DNA from: Planctomycetota bacterium
GTDB taxonomy: Bacteria > Planctomycetota > PUPC01 > DSUN01
Length of the DNA: 15,496 nucleotides
Reading direction: 5' to 3'
Assembly (NCBI GenBank): GCA_016872875.1
Contig: VGYW01000187.1
Span: 1-15,496, forward strand
Part shown: piece after piece, positions 7,991 through 14,911 of the stretch
Numbering within the stretch: position 1 is the first letter of the stretch
Layout: every line of letters begins with the position of its first letter
Notes under the pieces: model-generated
The model's database searches: none
What the model was told of the DNA's origin: nothing
The model's input: only the letters and a program-made list of their open reading frames with translations
Program-made: the position numbers and the translations under genes

Positions 7991-8006
7991 TGAACCCTTC
8001 GGGGGC

Positions 8007-8067
8007 GTTCGTAGTGCGGCCTTCAGGCCGTATCTGGAGCGTACGGGCTAAAGCCCGCACTACGAAC
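8007..8067. repeat. REP-like cruciform between PA14 and polyferredoxin genes
   Basis: The outer arms GTTCGTAGTGCGG (8007-8019) and CCGCACTACGAAC (8055-8067) are perfect reverse complements. They enclose two hairpins, CGGCCT-TC-AGGCCG and CGGGCT-AA-AGCCCG. The element fills most of the 106-nt gap between the PA14 gene stop (8097) and the next start (7990). It could attenuate transcription or stabilise the upstream message. Related units occur at 10353-10381 and 11900-12009. Confidence 0.85.
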
Positions 8068-8096
8068 ACAATCACCTACCTTGGTCGCTCACGGCC

Positions 8097-9542
8097 TCAT
8101 TCCGGTTGGTGAAACAGCGCACTGGCAGGGACGATTTCCATGACGTGATGATCGGAGCTCCAGAAGAGCTGGAGGCTTGCGCGTCCGAAGCGGCCGCGGA
8201 CGTTGTCGGCCTGGCAGTCAATCCCGATGTCGGCCAGGCCGCGCTTCAGCGCCACTGGCTCGGAGAAGTCAATGCGGTAGAAGAGCGCTCCACCCCAATC
8301 GCGTTGCTCGGCATAGAGGAGATTCTTGTCGTCGTCGGGCGAGACCACCTTGGCCCCGCCGACCCGCAGGGTGGCCCGCGCGCCGGGCGGGGTCTTGAGG
8401 TAGAAGCGGTAGGAGCCGTCGTGGGGCACCTGGAGCTTGCCGCGAATGGCGAGGAGGAATGGGCCGTCGGCGCTCGGGGGCACGGCCTCCTCCTTGTCCC
8501 AGAAGGGCACGAGGGCCTCGGGGAAGCGCTCGTTGCCCTTGAAGCCCACGTTCACGCACCGCAGCACCTTCCAGAGGGTGCGGCCCGGTTGGGCGGTCTT
8601 AGGGGTGAACTCGACGGTGAGGCCCGGCTTCAGCCCGGTCGGGGGCGCCGATGGTTGGAGCGAAGCCACGGCTTGCCGGATTTCCGGGTCCGCATCGTTC
8701 GCCACAGAGCGGGCGAGCTCGATTTCCCCAAGGTCCGCAAGGCAGAGGACTGCTGCGAAGCGGGCATCGGCCTCAGCCGCTTTCAGGCCGGCCTTCAGGA
8801 GGTCCGCCACCTGTTCCCGCGAGAGACGATCGCGGGTCTTGCCGTGTTGAAGGAGCGAGAGGAGGCGGTCGCCATTTGAGCGGCGGAACTTGCCCGGGGC
8901 CTCGCTCCGATACCATTCGGCCTTGCGGCGATAGGCGTCGGCCTCGGCCTTCTGCCCCTTCGCGGCGAGCTCGGCGGCCATCGTGGCGTAGTATGGGGCG
9001 CAGACACGCTCAGCGTAGTAGCCGGTGAGCCGCCGGCGGAACGAGGCGTCCCAGAACAGCCCCGTCCGCTCGAACAGCCAGGCCTTCCGCTGGAAGAAGA
9101 AGTCGCCCATCTCATCGAACTCGGGGGCCATGTGGTGCTCGACGTAGACGCGCACCCGCCTGTCGAGCCGGTCGAGTTGCTCCTCGGTGAGCTTGGCCTT
9201 GTCGAGCACCTCGGCGATTGCCTTCCGCTGGTTGTGGATGATGCCCCAGTAGCGGCGGTCCACCCGCACCTCCACCCCGAAGTGCTGCCCCGGGCCGTAG
9301 ATGCGGGGGAACTGGGGATAAACGCCGTCCATCTGCGGGTCGTAGGGCGCGCCCGACCAGGCGGCGTGGAGGGCGAGGGTCATGTCGAGGGTGGAGCGGA
9401 GGAAGAAGAGCGCCTCCTCGTATTGCCCGTTGGCGATGAGGCGCTGAAGCTCGCGGGTCACATTGGTCCGCACCGCATAGGCGGGCGCCCCGGCCGCGAA
9501 GACGGCCAGGAGCGCCGCGGTTGTCCTAGCGCGCCAAGCCAT
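8097..9542 (-). CDS. Exported protein with C-terminal PA14 domain, function unknown
   Basis: This gene encodes 481 residues from the ATG at 9542, with GGAG 7 nt upstream. It overlaps the end of the HEAT gene by 17 nt, so the two are probably translationally linked. MAWRARTTAALLAVFAAGAPAYA is a signal peptide with an AYA cleavage site. Residues 25-250 are helical and not recognised, with many charged and aromatic residues. Residues about 250-295 contain a HEAT-like helix pair (DARFAAVLCLADLGEIELA, DADPEIRQAVASL). Residues 361-479 match a PA14 domain: LAIRGKLQVPHDGSYRFYL, a Gly-rich ligand loop region, a LKRGLADIGID strand, LQLFWSSDH and the closing IVPASALFHQP. PA14 domains bind carbohydrate or occur in envelope and adhesion proteins. 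Its place between HEAT and polyferredoxin genes suggests an accessory or scaffold role in that module, which is inference. Confidence 0.75.
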   Translation of the reverse strand: MAWRARTTAALLAVFAAGAPAYAVRTNVTRELQRLIANGQYEEALFFLRSTLDMTLALHAAWSGAPYDPQMDGVYPQFPRIYGPGQHFGVEVRVDRRYWGIIHNQRKAIAEVLDKAKLTEEQLDRLDRRVRVYVEHHMAPEFDEMGDFFFQRKAWLFERTGLFWDASFRRRLTGYYAERVCAPYYATMAAELAAKGQKAEADAYRRKAEWYRSEAPGKFRRSNGDRLLSLLQHGKTRDRLSREQVADLLKAGLKAAEADARFAAVLCLADLGEIELARSVANDADPEIRQAVASLQPSAPPTGLKPGLTVEFTPKTAQPGRTLWKVLRCVNVGFKGNERFPEALVPFWDKEEAVPPSADGPFLLAIRGKLQVPHDGSYRFYLKTPPGARATLRVGGAKVVSPDDDKNLLYAEQRDWGGALFYRIDFSEPVALKRGLADIGIDCQADNVRGRFGRASLQLFWSSDHHVMEIVPASALFHQPE

Positions 9543-10404
9543 CGTATTTCTCCAGCAATGCCTTGGCTGCCGCGGCTATTGCCGGCTTGTCGCACGACCC
9601 AAGCCGCCGCAGGAGTGCCCTGCCCTGCTCGCCGCGGCGGAGGACGTCGCTCTCGTGGAAGCGGAACCGTGCCACGGGGTCGACAGACAGGTGGTCGAAG
9701 AGCGGCGCCAGCCTAGCCTCGAGACCGGGGTGCTTGCGGATGGCGGCCCAGAATGCCTCGCGTTCCTTCAGGCTCGCAAGCGCGGTCTCTGCCGCGTTGA
9801 GGACGAAGTTGGTGATGAACCCGCCCGGGCCTGCGCCCTTCTTCACGCCGTCCAGGAACTTCTCAACGGCGGAGATGGCGCTCGGGTCGCCGATCTGCTC
9901 AAGCGCCTCCAGGTGGCGGACGAAGACGGTGCTGGGCTGAAGCTCCTTTGGGCCGTGGACGTCGTTGAGCGCGCCCGGCCCAAGCCGCGCGAGCCATTCG
10001 GAGAGTGCGGGCACGGCCTTCCGCTCGCGGAGCACGCCCAAGACGATGCAGAGCTGGTTGCGGACCGCGAGGTCCTTCTTCTCGGCCGCCAGGAGGCCGA
10101 CGAGGGCGTCGCGTGCGGCGGGGGTGGCGATCTGGCCGAGGAGCTCGATGGCGAGCCAGCGGGGCGGGAGCGGCCCGGGGTCGGCCGCGAGGCTCTTGAG
10201 GGCGGGCACCGCCGCGTCGCCCAGCGCCGCCAGTGCGTGCCGTGCCTTCCACTCGGCCAGGGCGTCTGGGCCGCGGAGCGCGGCCAGGTGCGCCTCCATG
10301 CTCTCAGCCGCAGACACGCCTGCGAGGGCGCAGGCCAAGACGCCCCCGGCAAGATACCGCCTGAAGGCGGCACTACAAACCAGGAGGGCGTGTGACGGCA
10401 TCAT
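9526..10404 (-). CDS. Exported HEAT-repeat protein
   Basis: This gene encodes 292 residues. The start ATG (10404) overlaps the stop of the FMN-binding gene as ATGA, implying translational coupling; a second ATG follows directly. The open frame extends far upstream, but that part is out of frame with, and inside, the FMN gene and is not used. Residues 1-33 form a signal peptide (FRRYLAGGVLACALAGVSA), part of which is encoded by a palindromic repeat. From about 50 onward there are HEAT-like helix pairs: EWKARHALAALGDAAVPALKS, PRWLAIELLGQIATPAARDAL, VRNQLCIVLGVLRERKAVPAL, VRHLEALEQIGDPSAISAV. HEAT repeats form superhelical protein-binding scaffolds. No catalytic residues are visible. Being between an FMN carrier and a PA14 protein, it may assemble the exported components, which is inference. 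Confidence 0.8.
   Translation of the reverse strand: MMPSHALLVCSAAFRRYLAGGVLACALAGVSAAESMEAHLAALRGPDALAEWKARHALAALGDAAVPALKSLAADPGPLPPRWLAIELLGQIATPAARDALVGLLAAEKKDLAVRNQLCIVLGVLRERKAVPALSEWLARLGPGALNDVHGPKELQPSTVFVRHLEALEQIGDPSAISAVEKFLDGVKKGAGPGGFITNFVLNAAETALASLKEREAFWAAIRKHPGLEARLAPLFDHLSVDPVARFRFHESDVLRRGEQGRALLRRLGSCDKPAIAAAAKALLEKYDGLAR
10353..10381. repeat. Half REP element within the HEAT protein signal peptide
   Basis: CCGCCT-GA-AGGCGG (10357-10370) is a perfect hairpin next to GCACTACAAAC. This matches the arm-plus-hairpin layout of the GTTCGTAGTGC units at 8007-8067 and 11900-12009. On the coding strand it gives residues 8-18 of the HEAT protein, including the two arginines of the signal peptide n-region. 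It appears to be one half of that repeat family lying in coding sequence. Confidence 0.7.
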
Positions 10405-11765
10405 TTCATCGCCCCGGCCAGGGCCTTGGCGGCGGCGTTGACAATCGCCTCGGAGGTGATCGTGGCCTGGGTCACGGCGTCTATGCCCTTCAGGCTCTGC
10501 TTGTCCACGATCTGCTTGGGCACGGCGGTGAGCGAGGCGTAGTACTGCTTGTCTTCGGTGCGGGTGACTTTGACCTCCTCGATGCGTCCGGCGGCGATGG
10601 TGACGGCGACCTCGAGGGGCCCGGCGTAGGCGGGCATGGTCGCCCGGTAGGTGCCGTCGGGCACACGCTTGAGGTCGAGCGCGTCGTAGAGCTTCACGGC
10701 GTCTATGTTGGCCTGTGCCCGCTTGTGGGAGCGCTCGACGTGGCCCTTTCGCTGTCCGACGGCCGGGACGGCGAGGACCTTCTGGTATGCGGCGAGCGCC
10801 TCGCGGAAACGCCCGTGGAGGCGGTAGGTGTCGCCCATCAGCAGGTGGCCCTCGGCCACCCAGCCGGCGTCGGTCCGAACGTCCTCCTGCGTCATCCCGT
10901 ACGCGAGCTTGAGCGCCTTGTCCACCTCGCCCATGTCGGCCCAGAGCTTCACGATGCCCGACGAGATGTAGCGGTCCACCTCGCGGAGCTTCTCGGCGGC
11001 CATCGGCTTGGAGCCGAGGCGCCAGTAGCACTCGGCGAGGCGCACGGTGTTGAAGACGCTCGTGGCCCTCCGCTGCTCGCACTTCTGCCACCAGAAGGCG
11101 GCGCGCGCCCAGTCCTGAAGGAGGTTGAAGTAGCTGCTCCCCAGCGAGTCCATCACCCGCGCGAGGACGGCCGGGTTGTCCTTGTGCACGGTGAGGAGAT
11201 GGTGGAGGAAGCGGATGCCGCTGTGCCAGCGGCTCGGGTTCTCGTTGATCGTGCTCCAGATGTACTGGCCGACGTTTCTCGACGGGTTCCACGGGCCTTG
11301 CACCCTCTCGGGCCACGAGAGGTCGAGGGTCTGCGGGTAGTCCAGCGGCGTCTTCTCATACCAGTCGGGCGGCGTGCTGCCGGCCTGCTTGATGAGGGCC
11401 TCGACGTCGGCCCGCGAGCGTGTGACGCGGCCCGTGATCGGCTTCGGCGTGGGCGCCTCGCCCTCGCTCTTGGCCTCGGGCGCGGGCTCCGACTTCGGCA
11501 CGGGCCTGGGCGCAACGGCCACGGGCTTATCGTTCAGCACCCGCCGCTCCCCGCCCACCGTGATGGCGTGGATTCGGCTGGTGGGGAACTTCATCTGCGC
11601 CGAGCCGTCCCCCACCGCCAGGCGCACGATGACCATCGCGGCGGTCTGCTCCACCACCTCGCCCCGCACCCGCTGGCCGTTGAGCAGCTCCAGCTCATCC
11701 CCGCGCGCGCGGGCCAGCACCATGGAAAGAAGGAACCCCAGCCAAACCGACGCTCGCTTTGCCAT
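10401..11765 (-). CDS. Exported FMN-binding-domain protein with TPR-like middle
   Basis: This gene encodes 454 residues from the ATG at 11765, preceded by GAGGAAGAGA. Residues 1-22 are a signal peptide. Residues 23-80 form a small beta domain (LELLNGQRVRGEVVE, FPTSRIHAITV), followed by a Pro/Ala/Glu-rich linker to about 115. Residues 180-345 are helical and TPR-like (ARAAFWWQKCEQRRATSVFNT, LAECYWRLGSKPMAAEKLREV, EALAAYQKVLAV). Residues 370-454 are an FMN-binding domain of the RnfG/NqrC/NosR type: DGTYRATMPAYAGPLEVAV, then DAVTQATITS (D429 to S438). In this family ApbE attaches FMN to the second Thr of an S/T-G-A-T motif, here T435, but the Gly is replaced by Gln433. No apbE gene is in view. 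It heads the operon with the HEAT and PA14 genes and could exchange electrons with the polyferredoxin downstream, which is inference. Confidence 0.85.
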   Translation of the reverse strand: MAKRASVWLGFLLSMVLARARGDELELLNGQRVRGEVVEQTAAMVIVRLAVGDGSAQMKFPTSRIHAITVGGERRVLNDKPVAVAPRPVPKSEPAPEAKSEGEAPTPKPITGRVTRSRADVEALIKQAGSTPPDWYEKTPLDYPQTLDLSWPERVQGPWNPSRNVGQYIWSTINENPSRWHSGIRFLHHLLTVHKDNPAVLARVMDSLGSSYFNLLQDWARAAFWWQKCEQRRATSVFNTVRLAECYWRLGSKPMAAEKLREVDRYISSGIVKLWADMGEVDKALKLAYGMTQEDVRTDAGWVAEGHLLMGDTYRLHGRFREALAAYQKVLAVPAVGQRKGHVERSHKRAQANIDAVKLYDALDLKRVPDGTYRATMPAYAGPLEVAVTIAAGRIEEVKVTRTEDKQYYASLTAVPKQIVDKQSLKGIDAVTQATITSEAIVNAAAKALAGAMK

Positions 11766-11797
11766 TCTCTTCCTCAGACTCGGCCCCTATTGATGTA

Positions 11798-11881
11798 GCG
11801 GAGACCACAGCTTGGCGGCCCACCGCCTTCGCCAGGCCATGGTCTCCGCATTGGCTCGTCGCGAGGCCCCGGCCTCGCGAC
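11798..11881. repeat. Inverted repeat and perfect hairpin upstream of the FMN gene
   Basis: GCGGAGACCA (11798-11807) pairs with TGGTCTCCGC (11840-11849). Right after it lies a perfect 24-nt palindromic hairpin with arms GTCGCGAGGCC (11858-11868) and GGCCTCGCGAC (11871-11881). Both lie in the gene-free stretch 11766-12031 between the FecR gene stop and the FMN gene start. They could form structures in the leader of the FMN operon. No clear promoter was recognised in this gap. Confidence 0.75.
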
Positions 11882-11899
11882 GTTCAGCACTTCAGCAGG

Positions 11900-12009
11900 G
11901 TTCGTGGTGCGGGCTTCAGCCCGTCCTGTAGGCGGGGCCTCCGTGCCCCGCGTCTCTCTCCCCCGTGAGCGCGGGGAGGAAGAGACGGCCTGAGGGCCGC
12001 ACTGCGAAC
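11900..12009. repeat. REP-like palindromic cluster after the FecR gene
   Basis: The imperfect outer arms, GTTCGTGGTGCGG at 11900 and CCGCACTGCGAAC at 11997-12009, belong to the same family as the unit at 8007-8067. Inside are GCGGGGC...GTGCCCCGC and a larger hairpin with CGTCTCT (11951-11957) pairing AGAGACG (11981-11987) plus CTCCCC/GGGGAG. It starts 22 nt past the FecR stop, so in the minus direction it is well placed to slow or end transcription, but no T-run follows. Confidence 0.75.
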
Positions 12010-12031
12010 TCCCGATTCATTCGGCTCCGGC

Positions 12032-14254
12032 TCACTCGGCCTCGAGCTTCCTGAGCACCTCGACGAGGCGCATCGCCTTCCCCTCGTGGTGGATGGCGCC
12101 CGCGGCCACGCGGTCGCCCGCCTTCACCTCGCCCAGGGCCTTGACGAGCGCCTCGTTGGCGTTCGCGTCGTACTTCAGCGTGAGCGACACGAGCTTGCCG
12201 ACCATGGCCTCCGGCTTCTTCGCCGTGCTGCTCTGCCAGGACTTCACGACCTTGTCCACGCGCAGGATGACGGCGTCGGATGCCTTGCCGACGACCGTGC
12301 CTTCGAGCATGCCCCGGAAGCCTTCGAGGATTTCGGCGGTTGCCACGCCGCCGCTCTCGACGCGCGGCTTGGGCCGCTCCTCGCCCCCTTCGCCCTCGGT
12401 GCGCTTTTCACGCACCTCGCCTTCGCCTTCGCGCCGCACCGGCTTCTCGCGCCATTCGCCTTCGCCCTCGCCATCGCGGCGGATCTTCTTCTCACGCACC
12501 TCGCCTTCGTGCTCGCCGTCACGGCGCAGCTTCTTCTCGCGGACCTCGCCTTCGCCCTCGCGGTGGACCGGCTTGTCGCGCCGCTCGCCCTCGCCGGCCG
12601 GGCCGTCGAGCACGCGGAACTCCTTGATGACGATGGCCGGCTCCCCCTCGCCGGGCGTCACGATGCCGGCGACCCGCACGCGGCGGCCGCTGGCCTCGCG
12701 CACGAGCCCCTCACCCTTGCCTTCGTTCATGATGCGATAGACGACGGCCTTCTCCCGCACGCCTTCCTCCGTCTCGACCCTCTCGACGACCTTGAGGATG
12801 CCCAGGCAATCGCGGTCAGGCGTGGCCTTCACCCAGCCCGTCAGCTCCTTCATCCCCTCGGCGCGCGGCTCGGTCTTCTTCTCGCGCACCTCGCCCTCGC
12901 CCTCGCGGCGCTCGGTCCGCTTCTCACGCACCTCGCCTTCGCCCTCGCCGTGCGGGCGCTTTTCGCGGACTTCGCCCTCGCCGTGCGGGCGCTTTTCGCG
13001 GACTTCGCCCTCGCCGTGCGGCACGCGCTTCTCGCGGGCCTCGCCTTCGCCCTCGCGGTGGGTTCTCTTCTCCCTGACCTCGCCCTCGCCTTCGTGCGGG
13101 ATTCTCTTCTCGCGGACCTCGCCCTCGCTGCCGCCGCCTTCGGCCTTGCGGAAGAGCTCCATCACGGTCAGGCGGAAGCCCTGGAGGTCGAACGCCTCCA
13201 CGATCACCTTGTCGCCCTTCCGCATGCCCTTGAGGGCGTGGAGGTGCTGCTCGAGCATGCGGTTCTGGCCGACCGCGATCTCGACGGTCTTGCCGACCGC
13301 CCGCTCGGGGGCCTCGGCCTTGCTCTCAGGCCAGACCGTCGCGATCTTCTCGATCTTCAGGTTGAACTCGCGGCTCACCTCGCTCGTGATGGTGCCGACG
13401 AGGATGCCCTTGAAGCCCTTGAGCTCGGGCGGCAGGCTCGCGCGCGGCTCGTCGTGCCCGGCGAACACCTGGCTCATCCCTGGCCCCAGCACCGCCACGT
13501 CGCCGAAGTGGCAGGCCACCACCCCAGTCACCACCATCACCGTCACCACCGCCGACTTCCTCAGCTTCCCCATGTCACGTTCTCCTTTCAGAGAATCGGG
13601 GTACTCCACGCTGGTGAGGAACCGGGTCCCCTTGACCTCTACGGTGCCGATGGGCGTGAGGAGCGCGAACCGCCCCTTGCCCGGCGTGACCTCGGACACG
13701 ACGCGTCCCCGCTCAAGCTGGACCGCCTCGCGCCCGGCGCCGCCGCGCACGACCACCTCGGTGTTCGGGTCGAGGGTCAGGCGGCAGTAGCCGCCCAGGC
13801 GCAACTCAGCTCCCTTGTCTCCAACCGCCAGCCGCGCGCCGCGGCCAACCGCCGGCGAGCCGACGACCGCATAGTCCCCGCTCGCCTGTGGCTCTGGATA
13901 GCCCCGGCCCGAGAGCGCCAGGAGCGCGCCCAGTGCGGCCAGCAGGAGCGCCGCGGCGGCGGCAGCCGCCGCCACCGCCACGCGCCTCAGCCGACGCGGG
14001 GCGCCGGCGCGCAGGCTCACCGCCTTCGCGCGGAGAGCCGCCTTCGCGAGCAGCCGCTCGCGCGAGAGCGCGGCGCCCTCGCCCTCCGCCCCCGCAAGGC
14101 GCTCGCGCAGTTGCCCCTCGAAGCCGAGGAGCGCCACGGCCTCGCTCCGCCGCTCCTCGCTGGCAAGCGCGCGGGCAAGAAGCTCCGCCTCGCGGCCAGA
14201 GAGCTCTTCGCCCTCAAGCGCCCGGTCAAGCAGCTCGCGCCACTCAGTGCTCAC
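12032..14254 (-). CDS. FecR-domain membrane protein with duplicated domain and REK charged repeats, putative sigma regulator
   Basis: This gene encodes 740 residues from a GTG at 14254 that overlaps the sigma factor stop (GTGA). Residues 1-87 are cytoplasmic and helical (EWRELLDRALEGEELSGREAE type), a likely sigma-interacting segment. Residues 91-114 are a single Ala/Leu-rich transmembrane helix. Residues 125-266 are a FecR domain (LTLDPNTEVVVRGG, LLTPIGTVEVKGTRFL, VAVLGPGMSQVFAG). Residues 279-370 and 644-736 are copies of one unrecognised domain (GFKGILVGTI / GFRGMLEGTV ... VGK ... KGDKV / AGDRV ... LFRK / VLRK). Residues 375-460 (seven) and 563-620 (four) carry EGEVREKR-type repeats, and residues 467-552 form a different beta-rich domain. 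FecR proteins control ECF sigma factors across the membrane. The rest of the chain has no known role that I recognise. The frame stays open upstream of 14254, but that part overlaps the sigma gene. Confidence 0.8.
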   Translation of the reverse strand: MSTEWRELLDRALEGEELSGREAELLARALASEERRSEAVALLGFEGQLRERLAGAEGEGAALSRERLLAKAALRAKAVSLRAGAPRRLRRVAVAAAAAAAALLLAALGALLALSGRGYPEPQASGDYAVVGSPAVGRGARLAVGDKGAELRLGGYCRLTLDPNTEVVVRGGAGREAVQLERGRVVSEVTPGKGRFALLTPIGTVEVKGTRFLTSVEYPDSLKGERDMGKLRKSAVVTVMVVTGVVACHFGDVAVLGPGMSQVFAGHDEPRASLPPELKGFKGILVGTITSEVSREFNLKIEKIATVWPESKAEAPERAVGKTVEIAVGQNRMLEQHLHALKGMRKGDKVIVEAFDLQGFRLTVMELFRKAEGGGSEGEVREKRIPHEGEGEVREKRTHREGEGEAREKRVPHGEGEVREKRPHGEGEVREKRPHGEGEGEVREKRTERREGEGEVREKKTEPRAEGMKELTGWVKATPDRDCLGILKVVERVETEEGVREKAVVYRIMNEGKGEGLVREASGRRVRVAGIVTPGEGEPAIVIKEFRVLDGPAGEGERRDKPVHREGEGEVREKKLRRDGEHEGEVREKKIRRDGEGEGEWREKPVRREGEGEVREKRTEGEGGEERPKPRVESGGVATAEILEGFRGMLEGTVVGKASDAVILRVDKVVKSWQSSTAKKPEAMVGKLVSLTLKYDANANEALVKALGEVKAGDRVAAGAIHHEGKAMRLVEVLRKLEAE
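12949..13014. repeat. Exact 33-nt tandem duplication within the REK repeat region
   Basis: Two copies of a 33-nt unit (12949-12981 and 12982-13014) appear identical at the base level and encode two consecutive 11-residue GEVREKRPHGE units. The other REK repeats nearby (12390-13130) are diverged, so this pair looks like the newest duplication. It keeps the frame. Confidence 0.85.
13582..13588 (-). promoter_or_regulatory. Internal Shine-Dalgarno site in the FecR gene
   Basis: AAAGGAG on the minus strand lies 8 nt before an in-frame ATG at 13573 (M228). The peptide that follows, MGKLRKSAVVTVMVVTGVVAC, has a basic start and a hydrophobic core like a signal or lipoprotein peptide. It may allow a second, shorter product, or it may be chance, because the same residues fit the end of the FecR fold. 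Confidence 0.45.
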
Positions 14255-14835
14255 GTGCCCATCCCCCTCGCCAACTGCCCCTCCACGCACAACTTCAACG
14301 CCTGGCGGATGCGGAAGAGCTGCACCCGCACCGTCGCCGCGTTCCGGCGCAGCTCCGCCGCGATCTCCGTTATCCGCAGCCCCCGCTCGTAACGCCTCGC
14401 CACGAGCTCCCTGTCCTCCGCCGACAGCAGTCCGAGGCAGTGGTCGAGTGCCGCCTGGAGCTCCTGGCGGCTGGCGAGCGACGGCGCCTCGTCCGCCCTC
14501 TCCACCAGGGTAGCGAGGTGCTGCACTACGTCCCGCGGCAGCCGCCGCTTCTCGCGCCACCACGCCTTCACCAGGTTCCGCAGCGTCCCGCGGACCCACG
14601 CCCCGGCGTCGCCCGCGAACTCCTCGCCCGCCGCAAGCCTATCGAAGGCAAGGAGAAACGCCTCGTGAACCAGGTCCTCCGCCTCGGCCGCGCCGCGCGT
14701 GAGGAAGCGCGAATAGGCCCACGCCCCCTCGTAGTGGCGGTCCACAAGCTCCTCGAACCTTCGCCGAAGCGCGCGGATCGCTCTCTCCTGAATGCCCCTC
14801 ACACGAGCCCACAACCATACAGTACTGTCGGGCAC
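14251..14835 (-). CDS. ECF-type RNA polymerase sigma factor
   Basis: The open frame gives 194 residues from a GTG at 14835. A GTG at 14802 (183 residues, starting near VRGIQERAIRAL) is equally plausible, and neither has a clear Shine-Dalgarno site. Region 2 covers about 31-97: FEELVDRHYEGAWAYSRFLT, then DLVHEAFLLAFDRL, which corresponds to the core-binding and -10 recognition helices, and WVRGTLRNLVKAWWREKRR. Region 4 covers about 124-185: LSAEDRELVARRYERGLRI, TEIAAELRRNAATVRVQLFR, a helix-turn-helix for the -35 element. The absence of regions 1 and 3 and the length fit the ECF group. It directs RNA polymerase to a specific regulon. The GTGA overlap with the FecR-domain gene indicates a sigma/regulator pair. 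Which genes it controls cannot be read here; the FMN operon downstream is a candidate. Confidence 0.88.
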   Translation of the reverse strand: MPDSTVWLWARVRGIQERAIRALRRRFEELVDRHYEGAWAYSRFLTRGAAEAEDLVHEAFLLAFDRLAAGEEFAGDAGAWVRGTLRNLVKAWWREKRRLPRDVVQHLATLVERADEAPSLASRQELQAALDHCLGLLSAEDRELVARRYERGLRITEIAAELRRNAATVRVQLFRIRQALKLCVEGQLARGMGT

Positions 14836-14911
14836 CCATCAAACGTTTCATACTCCCAAGGTGGGGCGACGGAACCCCGAACATCACACCGAACACCCCT
14901 ATGGGCGCTCT

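Noticed and set aside
10405..11316. N-terminal extension of the HEAT protein
   Set aside because: It runs out of frame through the FMN gene. The ATGA overlap followed by a signal peptide marks the real start.
10392..11798. Plus-strand open frame of 468 codons opposite the FMN gene
   Set aside because: The minus strand carries a clear FMN-binding domain, signal peptide and ribosome site. The plus frame shows low-complexity Gly/Val/Leu/Arg composition only.
11951..11987. Intrinsic terminator of the FecR gene
   Set aside because: The hairpin is strong, but no U-rich tract follows in the minus direction and it is embedded in a larger repeat. I keep it only as a possible attenuator.
12086..14392. 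Very long plus-strand open frame of 768 codons
   Set aside because: It is the mirror of the FecR gene. The GC-rich REK repeats leave the opposite strand free of stops, and its translation is repetitive LALAFAL-like sequence without any domain.
14255..14599. N-terminal extension of the FecR protein by 115 codons
   Set aside because: It lies inside the sigma factor gene in another frame, has low-complexity Ala/Gly/Arg content, and the GTGA overlap gives a better start.
14819..14851. ECF-type promoter (TGAAAC then CGAC) just upstream of the sigma gene
   Set aside because: The spacing is about 14 nt rather than 16-17 and the -10 part is weak, so I do not call it.
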